A stretch of 64,000 bases of DNA from Bromus sterilis (lineage: Eukaryota; Streptophyta; Magnoliopsida; Poales; Poaceae), in the NCBI GenBank assembly GCA_950022295.1, contig OX465596.1, forward strand, positions 127,266,501 through 127,330,500, written 5' to 3'. Positions 22,319 through 31,808 of this stretch are shown here, one piece after another (position 1 is the stretch's first letter; every line of letters starts with the position of its first letter). The notes beneath the pieces were generated by a model. The model saw nothing but the letters and a program-made list of their open reading frames with translations. It searched no databases and was not told the origin of the DNA. The translations under genes and the position numbers were made by a program.

Positions 22319-23276
22319 TGTTGTGGCACACCGCTCAGAGTACCGGAACGCCCTGTGCTCCAGCCCAGAGATCAAGTCTTCTGGAACACGGCACTGCTTG
22401 ATATAGAACTAAACAACTTTCTATTACCAATGAAAGGGGTACAAGGGGTCTATTACAACGCTAGTGGAGCGGGGCGGAGAACAAGCTTGCTCCTAATGCT
22501 AGAAACGGAACCACATCAAGCATCGGAATGAATCTTTAGCAGCGGAATACGTCTTAGCAGCAGAACAACGGCGATGGCGATGGACTCCATTCCAAAGGGA
22601 TACTGCTGGGACACCTCCTAGCTCGCAAACATCGAGAACGCCGTCCTACACAATCATAGCATTGCCTGCAAATCTGGCATGACACGCCAGGTCAGTACAT
22701 TGAATGTACTTGCAAGCTCACAACAGCATCAAGGCAAAAAAAATAGCATGGCAATAACGGTTCAAGCAATGCTAACATGATGAATCTAGAATAATACCAA
22801 GACTAAGACTAGTGTAAGAACAACCATCATTTAAGGTCAAAGGGGACCACCTCATGATCATCGTGTGATCATGCAGCTTACCTCAGAGTCCTTGAAGACT
22901 CAACAACCGGGTTACAGGTCATCGCATGACCAATCAACTTGTACAGGTCGTTGCACGACCACTCAACGGGTTAGGAGTCATCGCATTACCACCCAACTTA
23001 TCAGGTCATCGCATGACCAACAACTTATACGGGTCATCGCATTCCCAATCAACTTGTACGGGTCGTCGCACGACCACTTAACGGGTTAGGAGTCATCGCA
23101 TGACCACCCAACTTATCAGGTCATTGCATGACCAACAACTTATACGTGTCATCGCATGACCACTCAACGGTTTAGGGGTCATCGCATGACCAACAACTTA
23201 TACGGGTCGTCGCACGACCACCACTTGCACGGTTCATCGCATGACCACCAACTTGCACAGTTCATCGCATGACCAC
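22319..23276 (-). repeat. 5' LTR fragment (last part) of the LARD-like element
   Basis: The LTR ends CCACAACA on the minus strand at 22319 and extends right to 23276, where the chromodomain Gypsy LTR starts. The remaining LTR portion should reappear beyond the right edge of the window. It contains the hairpin minisatellite at 22917-23274. Confidence 0.7.
22917..23274. repeat. Minisatellite of 13 small hairpins, period about 29 bp
   Basis: Thirteen units start at 22917, 22946, 22975, 23004, 23032, 23061, 23091, 23119, 23147, 23177, 23205, 23231 and 23260. Each is an inverted repeat of type GGTCATCGCATGACC with 6-bp arms and a 3-base loop, joined by AACTTATAC- or ACTCAACGG-like linkers. Three units read GGTCGT...ACGACC, changed on both arms so that pairing is kept. 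A related longer palindrome (CATGATCA...TGATCATG) lies just upstream at 22853-22873. The units sit in the LTR of the LARD-like element. Confidence 0.92.
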
Positions 23277-23631
23277 TGTAGGGCCCGCGATGCGGTACCA
23301 TCTCGAGTTAGACGCTTTCGCATCCGTCTTGAGATGGGAGCGCATAATTAGCCACTGGCGCACGAAACTCGCACTCGTTTCGGTGCCGGATTCTCGACAA
23401 CAGGTAATAAGGGCATGAACATAAACTAAGACATAAATATATATAGATCCAAGGCATACAGTTGCCAATGGTATTATCACATCATCCAGAGAACTCATGG
23501 TCCACCAGTACATCACATCATCAACTCAAAAGACACTCACGTACGAGTACGGACAAGATGCAAATTGTCCTTGAGAGGGCTACAAATAAACAGGTCGTCC
23601 ATCCACGGATCGTCGAAACCCAACTGTAGGT

Positions 23632-26600
23632 CTACTGCGTGAAGTCATCGTCCTCCTCCTCCGGCGGAACCTCCATGAAGTACTTGCCGGTGCTCATGTC
23701 GAAGTAGTAGTCTGAAGATCCATCGTTTGTACATGACGTGAAAGAAAGATGCAAGGGGTGAGATTATATCAATACAGTATAACTAACTTCTCACGATAAG
23801 GAAAGGATGGTGGTTGAGGTTGCAGCTGCGCTAGCATATATGAGTGGATAACGATCTATATTGTAGTAAGGAAAGATCCAAGAATTTGTTGATGATCAGA
23901 TCATTAAGGCTCTATTCATCTACTTACGTCAAACATAACACAACCTTGTCCCCTCTTTGTCGCTCTGGACAAAGAAGAGCAATCAAGGCAACTCACACGT
24001 TGGCAATTTTTAAAGCATGATTAAGTGGATGTTATTCTATGAACAAGACGTAGGTTCTGAGTCATCCATAACAGCGGACACGGCTTTTTGAAAATATTTA
24101 ACCCTGCAGGGGTGTACCAACTGCCCATTCTAGGCTTTGCATGTACGCCCGGTTTCCACTTGGCCGAGTAAGCGCCTGAAACTCTGGAACGTCAGAGTCC
24201 CTCTAACTAACATCACAAAATTCCGGGTGGCCCCCGGTGAGTCGACATCCAAATAAAAAGCCGGTCGCGCTCTCGAATCGGCCTCTACTGTCCGTATAAG
24301 GTCGGGTTAGTTTCCCAAACCATGTGGACAACCCCCTAGCTCCCTGGGGTGTACCAACAAGAGAAACCATGTCTCCGCTGCCCGGGTTGTTTCGAAAACT
24401 GCTGGGGTACCAACCAAGCACACACACATTTACAAATAGTAAATCAGTTTGGGCCACCACTAGAATTGTTTGAAGCTAGGTAGGTAAGACAAGGGGACCC
24501 CATAGAATCCCACACACGATTAGGCACGCTCAAACAAAGAACCAATACCCGGAACTCGGATCCTAGGTGACTCGAATGAAACAAAACACCTGGAGGGAAC
24601 TGCCCGATCTTTCATCCTTCGTCAAAATATAAGTTAACATCATAATAATAAATATCAACCAATTTCTTATAATAGCATGATAATCCACCAAGCAGCAATG
24701 GGTATCAGCAGCAGGTAAGGTGTCCTACACATACTAAGCAATGGTTAAGCAAGCAAGTTACATAGCCAAACAAGGTTTTGCTAGGAGGTGGGGGCATGGT
24801 TGTTTGGGTTTAATGGAGAGGCACAAGTATATGGTGGTAGGATAAAACAACCATTCTAAATACAGCTAGGCAAGCAAGCTGAAAGCTATAAAGAATGATA
24901 TAGTTCCCCCCCTTTCCTGGGTAGGTAGTCGACGGAGCAGACGTAGCAGGGTCCTCGGGCTCGGTATCGGACAGCTCCACGTAAGTCTCCTCAGCAAGCT
25001 CAGGCCCTAACGTACGGTACTGGCAAAGAGAAACACCACAAATAAGCATAGGGATAACAAGGATGCACAGGCATATAAGCTGCTCAATTTTAATGATCAG
25101 GCATGTGACCCTAACTAGTCAAGTTTAAATGGAGATCGTGCCGACACATCAACGATGATCCATATGCATTTATTAATTTTAATGTCCTTGGTCTTGGAAT
25201 TAGCTTTGGTGTATGTGACATGGTTAACATGACATGGCATGAAGAACATAATCAGATATGCAATTGCAACGTGCAATCAAACTATCTATTCTGGAGACAG
25301 AGAGGTGTCGGCAAAGGTTGACACACCCGGTGAAGTTTCAAAAGAAGGAACAGAGACAAGCCTCTCTCATATAACAATATGTTAGGGGCTGCCTTCAATG
25401 AATCAAGATGATTGACTAATGACATGGTGCATGATCAACGGACATGAAAGAAAACAAGGAAAAGACATGCACAAACTTGGAGTTGCAAAGATTGGGTCAG
25501 TTCAATCATAGGTTTCTTCATATGAAAATATGATCAGCACCAAGTGATTGACGTCACCTTGCTTCCCCTAAGCCATATGCTATAGTCACCTTGGATCAAG
25601 TGCAAAAGAAAACAAAATGGGAAAAGAAGGAAAAGATGGGCACATGTGACCATTGCACACACCACCATTTTTGTGTTGCACAAAACACATAATGGATAGT
25701 ACCATTGGATTATCCACATTTTTCTGCCCCTGATACATGTACAACCTGTTGGCACTTGGGCAAGCATTCAAAAGTTGCAAGTTCTTCAGATTTTTGAAAT
25801 CCAACAAAATAGAAAATCATTGCAGAGATAAAAAAAATAAGGGGGAAACCCCTCTCTGGGCTGGCGTCGGACAGACCTGGCCCAGTCCACGGGCAAAATG
25901 GTATCTGGGCTGAGCCCAAATCCTGTGCTGCACTAGAAAAGAGCAAAAAAATGGGGACCTCCTTGCGCCGACTGGGGATTGAACCCAAGACCTCTTGGTT
26001 TGAACCCCAGTAGTGTTGCCACTGCGCTACTGAATCGAAGTTGTCCAACATCAACAGCGAAACAAATTAAACTAGGCCCCGAGTTCTCTGAACTTTGAAC
26101 ACTGATGACCGAAATACAGACAGTACACGGCCGAGGATTCTGGCGACCGTGGCGTCGGCTGCCGGCCTCCGGCGACTCGCCCAACACCTGGGGATGCTAG
26201 CCGGCACATCCACGCACGCATACATGCTAGGATCTGGCCGGGGGTCACGTCAATGGCGACACTAGCCTCGCCGGCAAAAGGGCACGGCGCAACTTCTCCT
26301 GCTCTGAAGTGAACGCGATCGCCCACACACAGACACCTACAGACTCATAGGATGACGGACAAAGGCCGACCCGTGCGTGCTCAAAGGCTGCAACTTGGAC
26401 GCCAAGTACATGATCTGGGTGCTCCTAGAGCGAGCCCGCGCACGGCTCGGACGTGCCACGGCCATATCGGCCATTGACTGCACGGCCATGACGGCAACAC
26501 CGGTCGAACGGAAGGAAAACGCGGCCGGATCAAAGAACTCGGGCTCTAAGGTCACGGGGCGGTCCCCTCTCACCTTGGGGTGCTCGGGGACGACCTCGGA

Positions 26601-26888
26601 CTCGCGAAGAGGGACGGAGTCGACGTAGCCGTCGACGATGAGAAAAATGCAGGAGGCAGAAACAGGGGAGGAGGAGGAGTTTGCAGGAGGCGGCGCCGAG
26701 AGAAAAGAGAGGGGGAATGGAACTTGGGTTCCTCGGGGGAGCCTTTGGGCGAGCTTAAAAAGGAGGGGCGTCTCTGGCAGACCTCGGGGTCCATGCTCCC
26801 ACATGGCAGTCGTCGTGAGAGAGAGGAGGGGTAAAAGGAGGTGCCTCGCTGGAAAGAGGAAGGAGAGGAGGGTGGTACCGTTTTGCAT
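23632..26888 (-). CDS. Putative three-exon LTR gene, copy D (acidic small protein)
   Basis: Proposed exons on the minus strand are 26888-26574, 25019-24917 and 23711-23632. Exon 1 ends phase 0 at CCCAAG|GTGAG. Exon 2 (103 nt) follows CTTTGCCAG, starts phase 0 and ends phase 1 at CCCAG. Exon 3 (80 nt) follows ATCTTCAG and ends with a Glu/Asp run, FTQ and stop. All three exons are open, giving about 165 residues, with an acidic middle rich in Glu, Thr, Pro and Ser and no known domain. The second donor reads GAAAG where other copies read GCAAG, so this copy may splice poorly. The first ATG is a guess. Function is unknown and splicing is inferred. Confidence 0.38.
25965..26036 (-). ncRNA. tRNA-like Pol III unit inside LTR copy D
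   Basis: On the minus strand a 72-nt block has an A-box match (TAGCGCAGTGG), a B-box match (GGTTCAATCC) spaced exactly as in a tRNA (44 nt start to start), a T-arm with a 7-base loop, and a mostly paired anticodon arm with U33. The two acceptor-stem strands do not pair, so it is not a working tRNA gene. Seven T residues follow about 15 nt downstream (plus-strand A run near 25945), a normal Pol III stop. It could be a relic tRNA or the head of a SINE. Confidence 0.5.
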
Positions 26889-27444
26889 GGGCTCGGGCTG
26901 GAATCAGGCAGGCCCGGGTGGGCTGGGCTGCCTTCCACCTTTCCTCTCCAGAAAGAAATAAAACACAGGGGTTTTCTATTTACTAAAAATAGTCAATCTC
27001 TTGGAATTTTCCAGAGCAAACGAAAAAGAGATAAAACATAGCACAAATATGTTTAGGGATCCCAAAAATATTTGTGATTTTACAAAATTTGTTTGAACCA
27101 ATTTGATGCAAGTAAAATCTTGGGCATATGAATTAGATTCAAATGAGATTGAACTACACTTGATTCCTCCAGAAGTTGAAAACTCAAAGAAAAATCATTG
27201 GGGTGATGGGAAACTCAAAATATTTGTCTATTCAAAGTTTGGAGCTTAGGGGAGCAACCATGAAGCATGGAAAAATCCAACAACACCCTTCTTTAACTCC
27301 AAAGGTGAGTTTGAATTCAAATTCAAGAGAACCTCAAACATCATCACTTGTTTTCACACCATCTTTCAACATAACAAGTTTGATACTCATGGGAAAAAGT
27401 AAAATTACATGATGAAAAGCAAAATTACTTTTGGGCTGTTACAA

Positions 27445-27457
27445 TTCTCCCCTACCA
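27445..27457 (-). other. Polypurine tract of the chromodomain Gypsy element
   Basis: The minus strand reads GGTAGGGGAGAAT directly before the 3' LTR start, the expected site for plus-strand priming. Confidence 0.8.
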
Positions 27458-27479
27458 ACGCAGGATCTCGTCCCGAGAT

Positions 27480-27707
27480 CTAAGCATGGAACAACTCTGG
27501 ATTCTCGGAACAGAGATGATCTTCACGCTCCCAGGTTGCTTCCTTCTCTGAATGATGTGACCACTTCACCTTCATGAACTTGACGGTCTTGTTGCATGTC
27601 TTGCGCTCGGAAGTCTCAAGAACATGGACCGGACGCTCTGAGTAGGAAAGGTCCGCACTCAGCTGGATCTCGCCCAAGTCAACGGCTTGCTCTGGCTGCT
27701 TGAAACA
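27480..27707 (-). pseudogene. Chromodomain at the end of pol, chromodomain Gypsy element
   Basis: After the integrase tail and a TAG at 27708-27710, the same strand encodes a short domain with RPVHVLE, KFMKVKWSHH and ATWERED blocks. This is the usual chromodomain layout at the C-terminus of Tekay/Del-type integrases, where it helps target heterochromatin. The frame ends at a stop near 27480. Confidence 0.75.
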
Positions 27708-28955
27708 CTACTTCAGCTGGGACACGTGAAACACATCGTGCACCATCGATAGACTTTCGGGAAGCTCAAGCCTAAAGGTGAGAGGTCCCCTAGTCTCCAG
27801 GATACGAAAGGGGCCGACAAATATTGGGGTAAGCTTTCCCTTTATTCCAAAGAGGTGAGGTCCCCTCAATGGAGACACTCTCAGGTAGGCCCAATCGCCA
27901 ATCTGGAAAGCTACACCTTGGTGCCTTTTGTCATAGTAGGCCTTCCGCCTTGACTGTGCTGCCTTTAGGTGCTCTCTGATTATCTTCACCTTGTCTTCTG
28001 CCTCTTTGATCACATCTGGAACAAACTGCATCTCTCCTGTCTCGGACCAGTTCAAAGGTGTCCTACACTTCTGTCCATTCAACACCTCAAAGGGTGCTGC
28101 CTGCAGACTTGCCTGATAGTTGTTGTTGTAAGAAAACTCAGCATAAGGCAAACATTCCTCCCATTTCATGCCAAAGGAAATGACACACGCTCAACCTTCC
28201 CACTGGTCTGAGGGTGATAAGCTGTGCTGAACACAATCTTTGTGCCCAAAGCCTCTTGGAAAGCCTTCCAGAAGTTTGATGTGAAGATACTTCCACGATT
28301 AGGGCTTATCTTTCTTTGAATTCTGTGCAGGGAAACAATCCTCGCGGTGTACAACTCCGCCAACTGTAGACTCCTTCACAGGCAAGAAGTGGGCAACCTT
28401 GGAAAGGATATCAATGTCAACGAATATTGCATTATTGCCCTTCTGTGATTTCGGAAACCCGGTGACAAAGTCCATCTCAATGTGATCCCATTTCCACTCC
28501 GGTGCCGCTAGTTGTTGGATTAGACCTGTAGGCCTCTGATGCTCTTCCTTCACTCTTCTGCACACATAACATTGAGAGACGAAGCGAGCAACATCACGCT
28601 TCATACGAGTCCACCAAAAACTCTGCTTGAGGTCCTGATACATCTTAGTACTGCCGGGTTGAATCGATAGCTTGGAATCATGGTTCATGATGATCTCTTT
28701 GAGATCTCCCTCCTTGGGAAAAACAACTCTCTCCTCGAATAACACGGTGTCGTCATTATGCACTGAAAAGAAACCGTACTTGGGGAGTGAGGCGGTAATA
28801 CCCTGCTTGATCTTTTGAATCATTGAGCTGCTAGACTGAGCTTCATGGATCCTCTCATGGATAGTGGGATCTACCACAAGGTTGGCAAGGTAGCCTGATG
28901 GAACTAGATCGAGATTGAGCTTGCAAAAGGAATCACACAAATCAGGGTGGATCAT
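27708..28955 (-). pseudogene. Integrase of the chromodomain Gypsy element
   Basis: The region has a zinc-binding part with a Cys-x-x-Cys ending (CYVCRRVKEEHQRPTG), then the core with MDFVTGFP (first Asp), and YHPQTSGKVERV holding the catalytic Glu. The block where the second Asp is expected reads SPNRGSIFTS, so Asp appears replaced by Asn. Frameshifts near 28300-28360 and 28170 split the core into three frames. The C-terminal part (27708-28169) with AYYDKRH and VHDVFHVSQLK blocks is typical. The copy is inactive. Confidence 0.85.
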
Positions 28956-29597
28956 CTACACCTGGGTATTATTGCAATCGTCCTTGCGGCTCAGTGCATC
29001 AGCTATGACATTCGCCTTCCAAGACGTGTACTGAATATCACATGTGTACTCAGTAATGGTTTCAAGCCACCTTCTTTTCCTCAAGTTCAGATTTGGCTGA
29101 GTGAACAAGTACTTGAGACTCTTGTGGTCGGTGAACACATCCACCTTCCTCCCTAAGAGGAGGTGTCGCCAAGTGATCAAGGCATGCACGACTACTGCCA
29201 GCTCCAAGTCATGCGTGGGATAGTTCCTCTCACTCGTCTTCAACTGCCGTGAGGTATAGGCCACAATGTTCTTGCCTTCCATCAAAACACCGCCTATCCC
29301 TTGTAATGAGGCATCACAAAACACCTGGAAAGGTTGTGACTCATCTGGTGGTGTGAGAATTGGAGATGTGGTCAACTTCTTCTTCAACTCCTCGAAGGAT
29401 GACTGGCAAGCCGGTGACCAAGTGTATCATTTTCCTTTGCAAAACAATTCTGTCATTGGCTTTGCTATTTTGTAGAAATTCTGCACAAACCTCCTGCAAT
29501 AGCTGGCGAGGCCGAGAAAACTCCTTAGATGCTTCACATTCTTTGGCGGAGCCCATTCTTGAATTGTGCGGACTCGCTCTGGGTCAACCGCAATACC
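28956..29597 (-). pseudogene. RT end and RNase H of the chromodomain Gypsy element
   Basis: This continues the RT frame after TAA at 29598-29600. It contains a FLGLASYCRRF block, then RNase H with FQVFCDAS (Asp), YPTHDLELAVVV (Glu), VFTDHKSL (Asp) and ADALSR. A TGA near 29430 and the TAG at 28956-28958 interrupt it. Confidence 0.85.
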
Positions 29598-30794
29598 TTA
29601 TGCGGAAATGACATGGCCAAGAAATTTGACCTTGTCGAGCCAAAACTCGGACTTGGAGAACTTGGCATAGTACCGGTGCTCTCTCAACTTCTGCAGCGCC
29701 AAGTGAAGATGTTCCTCATGTTCAGCCTCTAACTTGGAATACACAAGTATATCGTCGAGGTAGAGGACGACAAAGACATCGAGCCACTCTTGGAACAGAT
29801 AGTTCATGGCTCTCATGAAGGTTGGAGGGGCGTTTGAGAAGCCAAATGTCATGACTGTGAACTCATATAGTCCATAACGTGTGCTGAAAGCGGTATTGGG
29901 GGTATCTTCTTCTCGAACTCGAATTTGGTGATAACCCATCCGCAAGTCAAGCTTGGAAAACACCTTTGCCCAATGAAGCTATTCAAACAGGTCATTGATG
30001 CGGGGTAAAGGGTACATGTTCTTGATGGTCTTTTTATTGATTCCACAATAGTCTTGGACCAAGCGGCTAGCCCCATCTTTCTTCTACATAAACAAAGATG
30101 GGGCACCCCAAGATGAAGTGCTCGCGCGGATGAAACGGCCTGCCTCCAACTCTATCAATTGCTTCTTGAGCTCAATCAACTCTTCCGAACACATCTTGTA
30201 CGGATGCCGAGAAATCGGCTGTGTACCAGGCTCTAGCTCAATAACGAACTCAATAGCTCGAACTGGGGGAATACCTGGCAACTCCTCTGGGAAGACGTCT
30301 GGAAACTCACATACAGCTTTGACTTCTTCGAGCAAAGGTGTGACTCCTGCGTTCAAGGCATACAACTGTGCTGCTCCTGCCATTGAGTCATAAGTGTACC
30401 AGATTTCTGTAGCTGAATCATGTGTCAACCTCACGGATCTTGAAGGGCAATCAATGTTGGACTTGTGCTGCACAAGCCAATCCATGCCCAAGATGATATC
30501 AATATCTGAACTTGGCAAAACGATGAGAGAGGCTGGGAAATGACAACCCTGAATGGTGATCCTCACAAATGGAGCACGGAGAGACGAAGTGAACTTGGAA
30601 CCTAGTGAAACAATAGGGAGAAACTTTGGCAAATCCTTCAAGGATAGGACCTGCTCATCAGTAAAATTTTGGGATACAAAGGAATGGGATTCTCTGGAAT
30701 CGAACAACACTAGCGCAGGAAAAAAATTAACAAGCAGCCTACCAATCACAATCTCTGAAGAATGTTGCGCATGTGCCATCATCACGCTGTTTAC
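29598..30794 (-). pseudogene. Protease and reverse transcriptase of the chromodomain Gypsy element
   Basis: The protease active site reads DSRES where the family has Asp-Ser-Gly; loss of that Gly should disable it. An ILGMDWL block follows, then a linker with FPEELPGIPP, and RT with GYHQIRV, FGFSNAPPTF and catalytic YLDD (LYLDDILVY). Stops at 30084-30086 (TAG) and near 29980 (TAG) and the terminal TAA at 29598-29600 break the frame. Confidence 0.87.
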
Positions 30795-31808
30795 TCAAAC
30801 TGCACATGGCTGGGCCCTCACCATCGCATTGCTCGGAGTAGAGCGAGGTGGGGGCGGTGGGAGCTGAGCAAAGCGTGGGTCGGTGCACTTGGGAGAAATG
30901 TGCCCCGGCTGTCGACACTTGTAGCAGATCGCGCCCGGGGTTGGCTGGAGCTGCGGCCTGGTTGGCCTCGCGTGTGGTGGTGTAGAGCAAGGGACCTGCT
31001 GAACTGGGACGGGAGGGCGGGCAAAAGTACGAACAAGTGCACCCCTCGGCCGAAACTGTTGTCCCTGTGGTGGCGCCTCTATGACCCAAGTCTTTTCCGT
31101 CTTGTGGACCATCGCTGCTGAGATGTACTCTCTCTGTCGCTTTCTCTTTGCGTCCCAATCTTCCTTAGTTAACTCCTGTCGGATCGCTCTATCGACAAAC
31201 TTTGAGAATATCTTAGGGTTGCACTAGGTGAGTTCATACTTGATATCTGTGTTCAGACCCCCGCGGAACCTGGCAATCCGCTTGGCCTCTGTGGAGACCT
31301 CCTCGGGAGCGTACTTGGCGAGCCTGACGAAGGTCAGGTTGTACTCTTGGACTGACCTCTCACCCTGTCTCAAAGCCAGGAACTCCTCTCTCTTCCAGTC
31401 CATCAAGCCACTCGCGATATGCGCTGCTCTGAAGTCTCTGACGAAGTCCTCCCAAGTGATCACAGCATCACCTCTGTTGGCCTTGTAGTTAGTGTACCAG
31501 CTGCCTGATGCACCCTGAAGCTGGTAGGAGGCGAAGGTGACGTAGTCGATTGGCCTGACGGTGTTCGCGTTGAAGTGATTCTTGATCTCTGACATCCAAT
31601 CATCTGCTTCCAACGGGTCTCGTTCCTCTGAGAACCTAGGGGGGTTGATGGAGAGGAACTGTTGCAGGGTCGTGTGCTGTGGTCGATTGTTCCTCTGGGA
31701 GGTCTGGTTCTGGACCAACTGCATGATCGTAGCCATGCCCTAAGCCACTGCGGCCACAGCCTCCCCAAGGATAGGGTTCTTCGGCGGCGGCATGTTCCCT
31801 CTCAGCAT
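30795..31808 (-). pseudogene. gag with CCHC zinc knuckle, chromodomain Gypsy element
   Basis: The frame begins near an ATG at about 31808 (MLRGNMPPPK), has TAG at 31740-31742, then a 170-codon capsid part (LQQFLSINPPRF, WMSEIKNHF, ASGSWYTNY, RFRGGLNTDI) ending at TAG 31224-31226. The nucleocapsid part at 30795-31112 is Pro-rich and carries a knuckle CYKCRQPGHISPKC. A TGA at 30795-30797 separates it from protease; the same frame continues after it. Confidence 0.85.

Larger units (their letters stand above)
18489..23276 (-). mobile_element. Non-coding LARD-like LTR element, both LTRs interrupted
   Basis: On the minus strand a primer-binding site for initiator tRNA-Met (22301-22316) lies next to an LTR end (CCACAACA at 22319), and a purine tract (19251-19264) lies next to an LTR start (TGACACCC at 19245). 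The roughly 3.1 kb between them holds no gag or pol. This is the layout of a large retrotransposon derivative that would need proteins in trans. Its 3' LTR is cut by the LINE and its 5' LTR by the chromodomain Gypsy element at 23276/23277. The visible LTR pieces are different halves, so their identity as one LTR family cannot be tested here. Confidence 0.72.
23277..27444 (-). repeat. Complete 3' LTR of the chromodomain Gypsy element (4168 bp, copy D)
   Basis: On the minus strand it starts TGTAACAGCCC at 27444 and ends GCGGGCCCTACA at 23277 (TGTA/TACA inverted repeat). It is homologous to the partial LTR at 34138-37490. It contains a GC-rich first-exon-like region (26574-26888), a tRNA-like unit (25965-26036), exon-like frames (24917-25019 and 23632-23711), and the palindrome module shared with other families near 24070-24115. 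Its start sequence resembles copies A and B, but most of its length differs from them. Confidence 0.9.

Noticed and set aside
22917..23274. Regular repeats with short spacers resembling a CRISPR array
   Set aside because: The repeats are self-paired hairpins of 15 bp with similar, not unique, linkers, and lie in a plant LTR. CRISPR arrays do not occur in plant nuclear DNA and no cas gene is present.
26337..26961. Plus-strand frames opposite the GC-rich exon of LTR copy D
   Set aside because: They lie antisense to the LTR transcript, are low-complexity Arg/Gly/Glu-rich, and end at different places in the homologous LTR copy E.
27445..27460. Treating 23277-27444 as another solo LTR
   Set aside because: No matching duplication (ACCAC against ATTCT), and a purine tract plus integrase/chromodomain coding abut it, so it is the 3' LTR of the chromodomain element.
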